From Hygrophila difformis (Eukaryota; Streptophyta; Magnoliopsida; Lamiales; Acanthaceae), in NCBI GenBank assembly GCA_030278955.1, contig JAOANR010000001.1:6994874-7058873 (forward strand): a stretch of 64,000 bases of DNA, given 5' to 3'. Below are positions 11,201-22,500 of this stretch, one piece after another (the stretch's first letter is position 1; every line of letters starts with the position of its first letter). The position numbers and the translations under genes are program-made. Below the pieces are notes generated by a model. That model saw only the letters and a list, made by a program, of their open reading frames with translations. It was not told where the DNA came from and did not search any database.

Positions 11201-11813
11201 TAATCATAACATTATCATCAGGGAGTGTATCAAGGATGAGTTGGCATAAGGTATCGAAGCACCTCTCTGATAAGTTGTGTTCGGCTTTGATATTTAACAA
11301 CCTTGCAACTGTTGACAACAAGGTCATTTTCTTGCAGCCCGGCCACAAGTCTTTGTCTGCGGCCTCTAACATACTGTAGAACAACCTCTCTTGCGCATTG
11401 GGTTCCTCGGGTTGCCTCGGTTCATCATCCGGAGTGCGTGGAGTAGTGTCGGGAATACCAAATCCCATTCCTTCGCACACCATTTGAATGTAATCATTCT
11501 CAGGAGCACTCGCAGACGAAGTGCCAACGTCATCAGTATCGTAATACCGACTAAATTGGTGTGGCTCTCCGTGACACGTCCACCTTTCGTAGTTAGGGAC
11601 AAATCCATGTGCTTGTAGATGATACTTGATGTCATTGTCAGTTTGATAACATTTATTCTTACATTGCCTACAAGGACACCTTAATTTTCCCTGGGCCCTA
11701 TCGACATTTGGGTTTCGATGAGACATACGCAAGAAAGATTCAACTCCTCCTATAAATTCGGATGTAAGTACTCCAATTTCACGACGACCGCGGTACATCC
11801 AACTACGGTCCAT
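8222..11813 (-). pseudogene. CACTA TNP2-type transposase, one in-frame stop
   Basis: Three exons: 11813-9544, 9447-9133 and 9041-8222. Together they are 3405 nt, a multiple of three, with an ATG start (MDRSWMYRGRREIG). Domain order matches plant CACTA transposases. First is an N-terminal transposase-associated Cys/His region (CPCRQCKNKC, then HLQAHGF). Next is the TNP2 catalytic region (WPVILTPYNLPPHMCMKDEY; GWSTYGKTACPVC; HNLDVMHIEKNVFENI). Then a DUF4218 region spans intron 1 (HLPFEASLAGPVQFRWMYPY to LKRTVRNKAHVEGS). Last is a DUF4216 region (YYGIIEEILVVEYP; FFKCRWFD) and an acidic tail. A TAA at 10289-10287 interrupts the frame after SGEEVLE; the same frame continues as IETLGLRRVTEL without loss. 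An acceptor-like TTTGTAG just upstream of the ATG suggests a leader intron. One stop makes this copy probably non-producing unless it is read through. Confidence 0.9.
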
Positions 11814-12319
11814 CACCTACAAATATGGCAAGATGCCACTAAAGGGAACTAATTTTCATCAATACATTGTGATCATTTACTTTCCAATTTTATTTAAAGT
11901 TTTTAGTATCACAAGGAAACCATTCAGTATGCTACACAAACTTAAATTTTAAAAATATAAACCACATCACTTGTAAGAATTTAAACTACTTTTGCATCAA
12001 TATATTAAGTTTGGTAAGTTAATTTATGGTTTATAACCCCAATATGAAAAGTAGTTATGCATCGATACTAGTATATTAAATAGGAAGCTTAGTTAATTTA
12101 TGTCTTATAGAATTAATGCATAACAATACTAAAATATATTACCTTGGTATTGCAGAGATTGACGAGAAACGCCCGGTGAGTAGTGTACCGCTTACGAACT
12201 AAAATCCCAAATGTGTCTGATAATATGAAATATAAAGTTAAAAAGCGAAACAAAAATAAATAAAATAAAAATCTCACAACATAGGCTCATCCAAGATGTT
12301 CAAACTCTAGAACAATTAA

Positions 12320-13030
12320 CCACATGTGCAAGGGCAAACATATTCAACTCCTATACATCAATTTTAAGAATTCCATAAAAAATAAACTTCAAAAGGACAC
12401 AACTTTCTCATACGGACTCCAAATTTAGCATATCATATATGAAAATATAACTATTCGACGAGAGGATCGTGATTATGTGCCCAAAATTTATGAAATCCAA
12501 AAATCCAAGTCATAGACCTCAAAAAAAGGGGCTGCCAGTTTTTTAAATCACACTAATCCTTGGTTTTGTCATGACTTTTGCTAAATAATGCACAAAATAT
12601 CATATATATAGGCATTTCAAATTAATTATCCTTCAAAAAAAATATCCACTTGTGCAAGTACAAACAACCAAATTATTTATTCCAAATTAACCACAGAATA
12701 CCAAATATTTATTCTCCACTGTGTATTATATTGTTTAGGGTCCGAACAAAAACAATACATAGACTTAACGTTCAATACTACATCCAAAACCACCTAAATC
12801 CATTCTACATCCTAAGATTCAACTCCAATACGTTCATATCAACAAATAATAACAAGTAAACTTAAAAAGGACATAATTTTCTCATACGATCTCCAAATAT
12901 AGCATATCATATATGAAAATTCATCTATTCGACGAGAGAATCGTGTTTATGTGCTCAGAATTTATGAAATCAAAAAATTCACTCCGTAAACATCAAAAAA
13001 CGGGGGCTGCCAATATTTTTTAATATCAAA
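12320..13030. repeat. Diverged direct duplication inside the CACTA element
   Basis: About 165 bp at 12383-12551 recurs at 12857-13024. Both copies contain CTCATACG, AGCATATCATATATGAAAAT, ATTCGACGAGAG, TCGTG..TATGTGC and GGGGCTGCCA, with scattered substitutions. Short matches (CCAC.TGTGCAAG) upstream suggest the original unit was larger. The stretch lies between the transposase start and the right terminus and is otherwise noncoding. Confidence 0.75.
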
Positions 13031-13214
13031 ATTTTCGGTTCTATGCTAAGGAATCGACGAATCATCATATATACAGACATTTTAGGCTATGAAACAATTA
13101 CCAATCGTATTCAAAGAATAATGAAATGTAATTCCGAAAACACACTAATGTGAGAAAAAAAAAAATTAACACAATCGAATGCAAATCGTAAGAGCCTAAG
13201 TGTGACAATCGATT

Positions 13215-13854
13215 ACCTCAATCGAGTGCTCGAAAGGGAAGGAGGATGGCGGAGGTGGCGTTCGCAGGCGGCGGTTCCGGCGACACCTTCGGCCGGCGGC
13301 AGTGACGTGATGCGCGCGGGGTGGTGGAGGAGCGGCAGGCGCGCCGGAGGGAGGTGAGGGTGGTTGCAACGGCGGCGGAGCCGGTGCTCGGAGGTGGTGG
13401 GCGCCGCTGCTCGGGTGGCTCTCGAGTGAAATGGGCTCGGTCGTATTGTGCTCGAATGGAAGGGAGGCTCCGTCGGCGGTGGGGGGTAGGTGGTCGGCGC
13501 TCGGATGGAGGCGCCGGGTCGCCGGTGGTGGTCGGCGGAGGGGGGGTGAAACTGATGGAGGTTAAAAATGGAGGATGGGAGTAAAAATGGTGATGGGGAG
13601 GCGCAACTGCTGAAGCCCCGATTTGGGGAAGAATTAAATCCCTAGGGCACCGACCGCATATGCGGTCGGTGCGTGGGTCGGTGCCACCGACCAAACCGGG
13701 TTTGGTCGGTCCGTTGGTTGTTCTGCGTCGCGTGGAGCCCCAACGGATCTTTTGCCACCGACCGGCTATTGCGGTCGCCGGACCGGTCGGCGCAAACGAC
13801 CCGTGTTTTGCCGGTCGGTGGAGCCGGTCGGTGGAAGAAACTTTTCTTGTAGTG
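13215..13854. repeat. CACTA right subterminal region and GC-rich leader
   Basis: From 13640 to the terminus, CGGTCGG / CCGACCG motifs recur as at the left end. They include a 26-bp perfect palindrome centred on CATATG at 13647-13672. 13215-13640 is a GC-rich block, upstream of the minus-strand transposase gene, with a poly-proline open frame on the minus strand. I take it as promoter/leader DNA and not as a protein gene. Confidence 0.7.
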
Positions 13855-14006
13855 ATAATAAAATTTTAAATAAAATTCATTATGTGAACAGTAGCAATTT
13901 GCTCAATGGAGCAAATATAAACAAACGGAGAAAGTATATATTTATCTTATAAAAGTAAAAATAAAACAATACTACAAAAAAGCTCGTCCAAATGGTTTTA
14001 GTAGTA

Positions 14007-14266
14007 CTACCTCCGTTTCTTTTTAAAGGTTACATTTCTCATTTGCACGTATGCCAATGCACATTTTCAACAATTAATAACTTAAATTCGGTATAAGTAA
14101 AAATTCTAAAAACTTGATATTTATAAACTACAAGATGAGACGAATCAAACAAGATCTCACTTGGCTATATTTTGTCTTCAATAACTATAATAAAAATAGA
14201 AGTCAAAGTGCTATAATGAACAGTAAAAAAAGTCAAAACGTAACCTTTAAAAAGAAACGGAGGGAG
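14007..14266. mobile_element. Stowaway-like MITE (260 bp)
   Basis: Starts CTACCTCCGTTTCTTTTTAA and ends TTAAAAAGAAACGGAGGGAG, an almost perfect inverted repeat, with TA at 14005-14006 and 14267-14268. Shares the internal 'aacaagatctcacttggcta' segment with other copies. The 260 bp after it (to 14533) is T-rich low-complexity DNA with no gene. Confidence 0.85.
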
Positions 14267-14535
14267 TAATTTGCAAAGGATGGAATGTAGCGGTGAAAAC
14301 ATTTAACGTAACGTCAAAGTTTAAGCTGTTGAATATTTTAAAGTATTGTTGAGTTAAATTTCAACAACAAAATCTGCAGTTAAACAATGAATCAGTACTT
14401 TGAAGTACGGTGGTAGAAGAAATGGGTATTTTAGGATGTGTCTGTTGTTCCATTAAAATGTTTTTATTTTTTAATTTTTTGTTTTTTTTGTTTTTTTATT
14501 TTTTATTTTTTATTTTTTAAACAATATTCAAAGTA

Positions 14536-15028
14536 CTCCTTCCGTCCCGCGAATTGTGCCTCGTTTCTTTTGGGTACGATAATTTATGTGGTGGGGTGTG
14601 GTGAGGTTTAGTGATTAAAGTGATGTGGGTATTTGTGTTTAAAATTTTAATGAATTTTGACTTTCATTATTGTTTAACTTTGACAAAATATTATTGTAAT
14701 GATTTAATTAGAGAAAAAATATTCAAGTGTGCTCATGTTAAAATCGTCTAGACGTCTAGATTTACAATATATATTTTATATAATTTTTATTTGTACCAAT
14801 TTTAAAATATGAAGAATTAAAGAAATGCAATAGATTTTGTGTAGAAAAATAAAAGTGTATTGGGAGTTGCGCAGAACAGTAAAAGTGATTACTTTGAATG
14901 AGATTTAGAAATCATTAAGATTCTAATCATGTTTATATTAATTAAATTTATCTAAAAACTGAAAGTGGCCACAATTCGTGGGACAACCCAAAGAGGAATA
15001 TGAACCACAATTCATGGGACGGATGGAG
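14536..15028. mobile_element. Long Stowaway-like MITE (493 bp)
   Basis: Starts CTCCTTCCGTCCCGCGAATT and ends CACAATTCATGGGACGGATG(GAG), with TA on both sides (14534-14535 and 15029-15030). It belongs to a ~480-bp subfamily in which each end holds a second copy of the motif around (C)GAATTGTG / CACAATTC(G/A)TGGGAC. Noncoding. Confidence 0.8.
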
Positions 15029-15059
15029 TAATTGTTAATAAGTACCGTACTATTTAATA

Positions 15060-15319
15060 CTTCCTCTGTTCTCATATAATTGCTCCCATCATGCATTTCA
15101 CGCAGTCCAAGATACATTTTTAGATGTCAATAACTCAAAGTATATATAAGTAAAAATTATAAAAAAATAATATTATAAAACTACGTGATTAGACGAATCT
15201 AACAAGATCTCACTTGACTATGTTTTATCTTATATAACTATGCCAAAAAAATTAATCAAAGTTACTCAATGAATAGTAACTACTATGCAAATGGAACAAT
15301 TATATGAGAACGGAGGAAG
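15060..15319. mobile_element. Stowaway-like MITE (260 bp)
   Basis: Starts CTTCCTCTGTTCTCATATAA and ends ATTATATGAGAACGGAGGAAG (read as two inverted arms), flanked by TA at 15058-15059 and 15320-15321. Internal family segment 'aacaagatctcacttgacta' present. Confidence 0.85.
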
Positions 15320-15359
15320 TATCTTACAATATAGATAAATAAAAATTATATAAAACATA

Positions 15360-15611
15360 CTCCCTCCGTTTTTGAATAAATGTAACATTTGCATAGTTGT
15401 TACTATTCATTGAGTAACTTTGTTTCAATTTTTAACACAGTTGTATAAAATAGAACATAGTCAAGTGAGATCTTGTTAGATTCGTCTATTCGCGTAGTTT
15501 TATAATATCAAGTTTTTATAATTTTTACTTTTACACAATTTGAGATATTAAGCGTTAAAAATGTGTATTGGATTATGAAGGAATGTTGCAACTTTTTAAA
15601 AATGGAGGGAG
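15360..15611. mobile_element. Stowaway-like MITE (252 bp)
   Basis: Starts CTCCCTCCGTTTTTGAATAA and ends CTTTTTAAAAATGGAGGGAG, with TA at 15358-15359 and 15612-15613. It lies only 40 bp after the previous copy and in the opposite orientation, judging by the direction of the shared segment 'tcaagtgagatcttgttaga'. Confidence 0.85.
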
Positions 15612-15863
15612 TATGTTTTAAAATTAAACAATTTTAATAAAATCACATTTAAATCTATTTTTTTTTCACCTTTTAATATAGTAGTAATTAAATTAAAATT
15701 AAACAACACACCATAAAAAAGTTAATCACAGTTACACTAGTAGCGTGTGTTTATTGAGGGGTCATTGTCGAAAGATAAAAGTAGAAGTAGGTGCATTGAT
15801 TGGGGGCTGTGGTGGCAGAGTGTACGACTATGTACTCCACCCACACATTACTTCAATTTGATT

Positions 15864-16010
15864 TCTTTTCTTTTCTTTTCTTTTCTTTTTTCATTTTTCA
15901 ATTTTTTTTTTCAAATATCATCTCATTCCCTTTGCAACCCTTCTTTGATTCATTTTTCAATTTTTTTTTTCAAATATCATCTCATTCCCTTTGCAACCCT
16001 TCTTTGATTT
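15864..16010. repeat. TTTTC microsatellite and 59-bp tandem duplication
   Basis: A (TTTTC)n run at about 15864-15890 is followed by two identical 59-bp units, 15892-15950 and 15951-16009 (CATTTTTCAA...CTTCTTTGATT). The identical copies point to a recent duplication. The rest of 15614-16025 has no recognisable feature. Confidence 0.85.
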
Positions 16011-16025
16011 ACACAATAAGATATA

Positions 16026-16513
16026 TTCCTCCGTCCCACGAAATTTGGCCACGATTCCTTTTTGGGGTGTCGCACGAAATTTGGTCACTTTCCATTTTTA
16101 GATAAATTAAAATAATACTTCGTATAAGTTTGATTAGAATTTTAATTATTCTCAAATCACATTAAAAGTGTTCACTTTTACTATTCTGCACAAATTCCAA
16201 TGCACTTTTACTTTTATACACAAAGTTCATAGCATTTCTTTAATTCTTAATATTTCAAAATTGGTACAAATAAAAATTGTATAAAATATATATTATGAAA
16301 CTATACGATTAGACGATTCTAACAAGATCATACTTGAATATTTTTCTCTAATTGTATGATTACATAATATTAAGTCAAAATTAAACAATAATCAGTATCA
16401 AAATTCATTAGAATCTTAAACACAAAATGTCTACACTAATTTAACTACTAAACCCCACTACCTAAATTACCGTGCCCAAAAGAAAGTAGCCACATTTCGC
16501 GGGACGGAGGGAG
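16026..16513. mobile_element. Long Stowaway-like MITE (488 bp)
   Basis: Starts TTCCTCCGTCCCACGAAATT and ends CATTTCGCGGGACGGAGGGAG (inverted arms), with TA at 16024-16025 and 16514-16515. Like 14536-15028 and 41127-41608, each end has a duplicated motif ('ccacgaaatttgg' and 'gcacgaaatttgg'). Confidence 0.8.
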
Positions 16514-16554
16514 TAACTGTTAAATACTACTAAAAATCACATTTTTGTTTAATA

Positions 16555-16808
16555 CTCCATCGGCTTTTTAATAACATTACCCTTTGCAAAGTTGATATTA
16601 TTTATTAGTTAACTTTGATTTTTTTTTATAGTTCTATAGATAAAATATAGTCAAGTGAGATGTTGGATTTGTTTACTCGTGTAGTTTTATAATATCAATT
16701 TTTTATATTTTTTTCTAATATATAATTTAAGTTATTAATGATTAAAAATATGCATTATTGGACTACATGCAGTGTAGAAGTGGATAAGTTAAAAAAGAAC
16801 GGTGGGAG
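16555..16808. mobile_element. Stowaway-like MITE (254 bp)
   Basis: Starts CTCCATCGGCTTTTTAATAA and ends GTTAAAAAAGAACGGTGGGAG, with TA at 16553-16554 and 16809-16810. More diverged ends than neighbouring copies. The following 350 bp (to 17156) shows nothing I can identify. Confidence 0.75.
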
Positions 16809-17159
16809 TACTTACTAGTAATTATAAGTCTGGAATTACATAATGACTATTATACGAACGAGCACTAAGTTATTTAAATTTAACAAATACTACTATTTTG
16901 TATGGTTTGTTTATTTTGTTTATTAATTGATCATTTAATCTATTTTCAACAACTGGGTGTCTAATTTCAATAATTAATTATTTTAGTGATGCGTTGAATT
17001 TCAATGTCATTAAGAGAAGTACTCTCAATTAGCAGCTATTTCACTTTTCACTACGATGGCATTCCTAGTTATGTCAACATGTTGAAAACGCACTTTTCAA
17101 CATGGATACAACGTGCAACAAAAAACATGTATTTTTGTTAAATCCTTTTCTCAAGTTAA

Positions 17160-17552
17160 GGCCATCTCCAACACAATCTTCTATTTTTGCAGGAACTACA
17201 ATGTAAATCTCTATTTTTGCAGGATACTTACAGTAACTTCGTCTCCAACTCATTCCTCTATTTTTGCAGTACTAAGGAATATTCCATTTTAAATTACTTT
17301 TTCTAAATGTTTAAAAAAAAATTTACAATTCATCTATAATTTTTCAATTGATAATATTTTTATATTAATTAATGATAATATATAAATTTTGAATAAAAAT
17401 AAAGAAGGAAAAAAAATGCAGGGTGTGAATAGTGTTCTTCACATTTGGGAGGGTACTTTCTACAAAACTGCAGGGTGGAGCTCCAATTGGAGCCCCACCC
17501 TGCACTCCCACCCTACAAAAATAGCAAAATGCAGGGTGGGTTGGAAATGATC
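17160..17552. mobile_element. Harbinger/hAT-type MITE (GGCCATCTCCAAC ends)
   Basis: Starts GGCCATCTCCAACACAATC. The right end, read inward, is GATCATTTCCAACCCACCC. TAA lies on both sides (17157-17159 and 17553-17555), which suggests a PIF/Harbinger-type 3-bp duplication. The interior has repeated 'ctatttttgcagg' and 'ccaccctgca' motifs. No coding sequence. Confidence 0.6.
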
Positions 17553-17752
17553 TAAACTGTTACAATTTGCGAATACAAATATATGATTGACACAATTAGA
17601 GAATAACAACCACCTTCCATTTACCACGAGACAGATAATACTACATATAGGGAGCTCTTATGGCGAATATGCATATGTGTTGCGAGATGGTGTTTTTGTG
17701 ATGGATGAGTGGTAGGAAGATTTTCGAGTATAATTTGGTTCATAGATTCAAG

Positions 17753-17872
17753 ACATCACATAAATGACAACTACCATTCACCTTTATTCTCCCCCCAAAA
17801 TGCTTCAGTATCTCATAAATGACAACTATCATTCACCTTTATTATCCCCCAAAATGCTTCAGTATCTCTTTC
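17753..17872. repeat. 58-bp tandem duplication
   Basis: Two copies of 'ataaatgacaactaycattc...aatgcttcagtatctc' begin at about 17757 and 17815 and differ by few bases. No other feature is visible in 17556-17980. Confidence 0.8.
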
Positions 17873-17981
17873 AAAATTAGATTGATTAAAAAAAATCATG
17901 GAATTGTGAAAAGAATGGGTATTTTCATTTGAAAACAAAAGGTGAGATTTTTTTTTTTCCAATACCTTTTTTTGTTTAATA

Positions 17982-18230
17982 CTCCCTCCGTTTGATAAAT
18001 TGGAACATTTCGAAATTTAGTACTATTCACGCATGCGCTTTGACTTAAAGTTTTATCATAGTTAAATAAGTTAAAATATAACTAAGTGAGATTTTGTTAT
18101 ATTTGTCCATTGAGTAGTTTTTAAATATCGAACTTTTAAAATTTTTATTTATATCAAATTTGAGTTATTATTAATTTAAAATATATATTGGACTGCGTGT
18201 ATACTGTGGATAGTTTTAGAAAAAGGGAGC
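17982..18230. mobile_element. Stowaway-like MITE, decayed right end
   Basis: Starts CTCCCTCCGTTTGATAAATT with TA at 17980-17981. The expected inverted right end is degraded (TTTTAGAAAAAGGGAGC, then TA). The internal family segment 'aagtgagattttgttatatt' is present. 18233-18530 has no recognisable feature. Confidence 0.65.
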
Positions 18231-18533
18231 TATAGTATATTAATTGGGCTTTGGTTTTCTTATTCCCTAGTTGTATTCTGCCCTATTAGTTAGGTAGTTT
18301 TGTCGTGTGCAATGGATACATTTTGTGATTTTGTCCATTTGCTTTGCATTTGCCACAAGTATCCTATTTACATTCTAAAGAAAAATAGAAAATGACAGTG
18401 AAACAATATCGTATGTGGTTTATTCGTACACAAACTAATACTCCTACGAAGTACTTTACATTTATAAATAATACGCGTATTCTATGCTGAAAATAATGTA
18501 AACAAATCTAATAGAAAGAGTGCAGCTGACTTA

Positions 18534-18887
18534 GGGCATCTCCATCAAGAGCTAAATTTTTTTAGCTCCCCACGTCAGCAAATTGTTGACATGGCAAATG
18601 CTTGGAACTGTGCCCGGCAGCTTTTTGATTTTTTTTTTTTTCATTTTTTTTTTGTTTTTCTTTTTCTTTATTAAAAATTTTAAAATACTATAATTATAAG
18701 TATAAATAATTAAATAATACTGTAAAAAATTAATTAAAAAGTTTTTATATATTTTTTATTTTAATTCTTTACAATAATGATGTGGAAAATATTGAGTTGG
18801 TTTATTGAAAATGGAAATGAGATAACGTTAATTAATGATGTGGTGAGAAAAAGTAGTAGAACTAGGAGAGCATGGATGGAGATGGCA
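18534..18887. mobile_element. MITE with GGGCATCTCCATC ends
   Basis: Starts GGGCATCTCCATC. The right end, read inward, is TGCCATCTCCATC. Flanks are TTA (18531-18533) and TTG (18888-18890), compatible with a mutated 3-bp Harbinger duplication. The interior is T/A-rich and noncoding. Confidence 0.6.
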
Positions 18888-18890
18888 TTG

Positions 18891-19559
18891 GGTGGCCACT
18901 GGCCACGATCTTCTTCTTCTTTTTTTTTTTTTTGTTTTTTTTTTTTTTTTTTTGCATTACTACTAGTATTTACTAGGGCAATTTTAAGAAGCACTACGCT
19001 ACAAATCAGTGTTGGAAGTATAGGGTTTAGACTTGCTTCTGTTCCTAAAATTTTCCCATGTTTTAGACTTTGGTGTGTGTTCCCCCTTATAATCTTACTA
19101 CTACTACTGTCTGTGAAATTAATACAGCAATAGTATTTGGTAGTGGCTGGCTGGAGGCTGGAGGGATAATGCTTTCAACGATGCTGTCCGTCTTCCTGCA
19201 TCAGTTATGCACAGCACAATTCATCATTGCAAATGGTCATTTTCTTGATATGTTCTAATATGATCTTTTGCCTCTAGAAAGCTGATCTTTCATTTAATTT
19301 TGTCTCCCCCATTCCTGCTTTGGTTTCTTCGTGCAGAGCAAATTAGTAAAAGCGTGAATCCTGATCCTTTCATCCCAGTTCTGATCCATTATGATATTTG
19401 GAGACACCACCAGCTGTCCAAATTCCTCCACGTGGCCTTACAAGCCCCGTCATCACTGCCAACCGCCGAACTCCTCTCTCTTACCCCAACAATTTCTGAA
19501 GCTTCCACAATCCACACCTTCCCTCTATGCTCTACCTTTCTTTTTTTAATTGCAATAAT
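18891..19559 (+). promoter_or_regulatory. Upstream region of the DUF255 gene
   Basis: Poly-T tracts at 18919-18953, then mixed sequence leading into a pyrimidine-rich leader before the first ATG. No TATA box or other motif could be assigned with confidence. Confidence 0.35.
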
Positions 19560-22500
19560 ATGCTCAAAAGACTGCTCCTTTCTCCCTCATCCACTCGCCG
19601 CTTATTGTCCCCGCACAACCCCTCTTATAAATCACCCAAAACCTTCAATAATTCAGGCCCCTTATCATTTTCTTGGCCTTTATCTATTTCCTTTTGCCGG
19701 AGAATTAATTTCACTGTCTTGTCAATGGCGGACGACAGCTCTTCGAACGCATCGTCGTCGGTGGCCCACAAGCATACTAACCGTCTCGCGGCAGAGCATA
19801 GTCCTTACCTTCTTCAACACGCCCATAATCCTGTTAGTATTTCCTTGATTTTCCCCTAATTATTTTCTAACGCTGTTAATCGGCTCGGATGTATAGGGTT
19901 AGGGATTAGGAGATGTCTGGAACTGTGATATGCTAATACTCCTGTTGCTGGTTTTTCCGCTTGATAATTAACATACGGGGATTTTTCTGCTTTGTGATTT
20001 GATATTTTGTTGCGATTGAATGAAATCAGTTATAGCATTTCATCTCGGCCCGTTTTGATATCTCCTTGATGCCGTGAAATAGGTTGATTGGTATCCATGG
20101 GGTGAGGAGGCATTTTCTGAAGCTCGTAAAAGAGATGTGCCCATCTTTTTATCAAGTATGGCGTGTTCTCCTCTACTTGTAGTTGGTGGATCATTCTTGA
20201 ATTCTTTCAGTTGTAGTTGCCGTAGGCTGTAGCCTTTGATAGTAGTTGTTCCTTTTCAATCTTTGTCATGTAATTATCAATTTCAGAATTATTAAGTTAA
20301 CATACTATCTTTATGTTTTGATTGTTTTGTTGCGGTGTCACCTTGGTCTTGCATTTGAAGTTGGTTACAGCACTTGTCATTGGTATGTCAAGATCGTTTA
20401 CTTCTTCCGTTATGCGTGATTTTTAGCAACGATATGTATATGCAATGGGAAACTAATCATCGTATTTTGGGTTTATTTAAGGTGCCATGTAATGGAAGTG
20501 GAATCTTTTGAGAATGAAGAGATTGCAAAACTGCTTAACGATTGGTTTGTGAGCATCAAGGTATGCTTAATAGGCGCACTTGAAATACCTCCACTTGTAT
20601 CTGAACCTAAAGATGCCTTTTTTCGCAGGTGGATCGGGAAGAAAGGCCTGATGTTGATAAGGTGTGAAGTTGTTAAATCTGGACTAGCATGGCTTCAACC
20701 ATAAACTGTTCTTTATCCCCGATGAATTGAAGTGGTCTTGATTTTATCTTTTGCATGCAAATGGGCTGAGATTCAGGGGCAGCGATAGCTCCTCTGTCAT
20801 TTCTAAAATTCTTACATTTACTATCTTGTTCCTGCTCTACTCGAAAATGGAGATGTTTTCTGCGTGGTGCTAGTTGTGTGGTGGGGTGTTCAGGGGGGGG
20901 GCGGTTGGTGGTTGGTGTTAGTGTGAAAGCATCTTGATTCTATTTGTCCTACAGTTTCTGCAAAACTGAGTGCTATAACCAAATACGAGCTGACTTTACC
21001 CAACGAAGTATGGCTTTATTTCTTCATGGAGTTCTTGGATTGAAAATTTTCATAGTAATCCCATACACCATAATCTATATTTAAGCTAAGCTAATCTAGG
21101 CATCCTTGCTGTTCAGTAGATGCGGTGCCGACTCATATTACTAACAATCTTATGATTATTTTTTCCCCTCACTGATAAAGAAAATTTGTTATACTCATAT
21201 TATTGACAATTTTATGATTATTATTTTTTCCCCCTCACTGATAAGAGAAAATTCGTTATGCTACTTCGTGTGAGACCGATTTCGTAATTTTCATCAGGTG
21301 TACATGACATATGTACAAGCATTGTATGGTGGTGGTGGTTGGCCATTAAGTGTCTTTCTTTCACCTGATTTGAAGCCTTTGATGGGTGGTACATATTTTC
21401 CACCTGATGATAAATACGGCAGGCCTGGCTTTAAAACTGTACTCAGGTAAGACGTGCATTCTATTTGTTTTCTGATTGATGCTTATAGAGTCGCTTTTGG
21501 TTCATTTCGGCTTGGAAGTATCTATTTACTTTGTCTCTGTTTGAAATATCCTTGGTTCGGAGCTCTGTATTTTGAAACTTCTTTACCTAAAACAGGAAGG
21601 TGAAAGAAGCTTGGGATGCTAATAAGGATGCCTTGGTTAAAAGTGGTGCATTTGCAATAAAACAGCTTTCAGAGGCATTATCTGCTAGTGCGAGATTGGA
21701 AAATCTTCCACAAGGGCTTCCAGGAAAGGCATTGCAGAGGTGTGCTGAACAGGTACAATTATTTGTTTGAAGTGATGAAGAGCAAATGTAGATATTTTTC
21801 TTTTCAGCTTCATTTATTTTATTTTGGAATAAATTTTGGAGCCCAACAAAAACCCATGTCCCATCGACGATGTGACCAAGACGCACTATGAACCAAAGAA
21901 GCCAATGCATTCCTTCAATAGAATCAAACAACAAACAATCAAATTCACTCTGGTCCTGGGTTATCAGCTCAGCTATATGCCTACATGTATACGTACTATT
22001 AAACAAATCACAAATGCCATAATCTAGAAATTTGTGTATTCCTGTTTGAACTGGTGCGATGAAGTATGATTGTGTCTCTTGACTCTCTGGATTTATATGT
22101 TTTTGTTTGAAAGTTCCATTTTCCCTGTACGATCTTGGTCAAAATGTTATCAAGACTGATTTTTGTTGGTACTGTGTGATAGCTTGCCGACAGTTTTGAT
22201 TCCAAGTATGGTGGATTCGGATCTGCACCAAAATTTCCTAGACCAGTTGAAGTTCAGCTGATGCTTTATCATATGAAGAAGTTAAAGGATAAAGGAATGC
22301 TAGTTGAATCAAAGAAAGACCTTAAAATGGTGATGCTGACCTTGCAGTGCATGGCAAGAGGAGGCATTCATGATCATGTTGGTGGTGGTTTTCACAGATA
22401 TAGCGTGGATGAATGCTGGCACGGTTAGTCCATCACATGTAAACAACTTTTATTTGTTCAACAGCTTCAGATTTTTAGTTATTGACCAAGAAATGTTGTT

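Larger units (their letters stand above)
5566..13854 (-). mobile_element. CACTA (En/Spm) DNA transposon, structurally complete
   Basis: The left terminus is CACTACAAGAAAA. The right terminus, TTTTCTTGTAGTG, is its exact inverted copy. Both sides carry the 3-bp duplication ATA (5563-5565 and 13855-13857), the hallmark of CACTA elements. Subterminal DNA at both ends is dense in CCGACCG / CGGTCGG motifs. It carries two minus-strand genes: a TNP2-type transposase (11813-8222) and a Transposase_24 (Ptta/En/Spm) protein (8117-6262). All structural parts are present, but both genes have coding breaks, so this copy probably cannot move without help. Confidence 0.95.
5382..13934. mobile_element. Stowaway-like MITE split by the CACTA element
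   Basis: The left part (5382-5565) starts CTTCCTCTGTTTTTAAATTT. The right part (13855-13934) ends AATATAAACAAACGGAGAAAG. TA flanks are at 5380-5381 and 13935-13936. The ends are inverted copies, and the left part carries the family internal segment 'aacaagatctcacttaacta'. It is the landing site of the 8.3-kb CACTA element and therefore predates it. Confidence 0.75.

Noticed and set aside
13218..13694. Proline/arginine-rich minus-strand frame in the CACTA right end
   Set aside because: GC-rich composition without stops; low complexity, overlaps subterminal repeats and has no splice link to the transposase.
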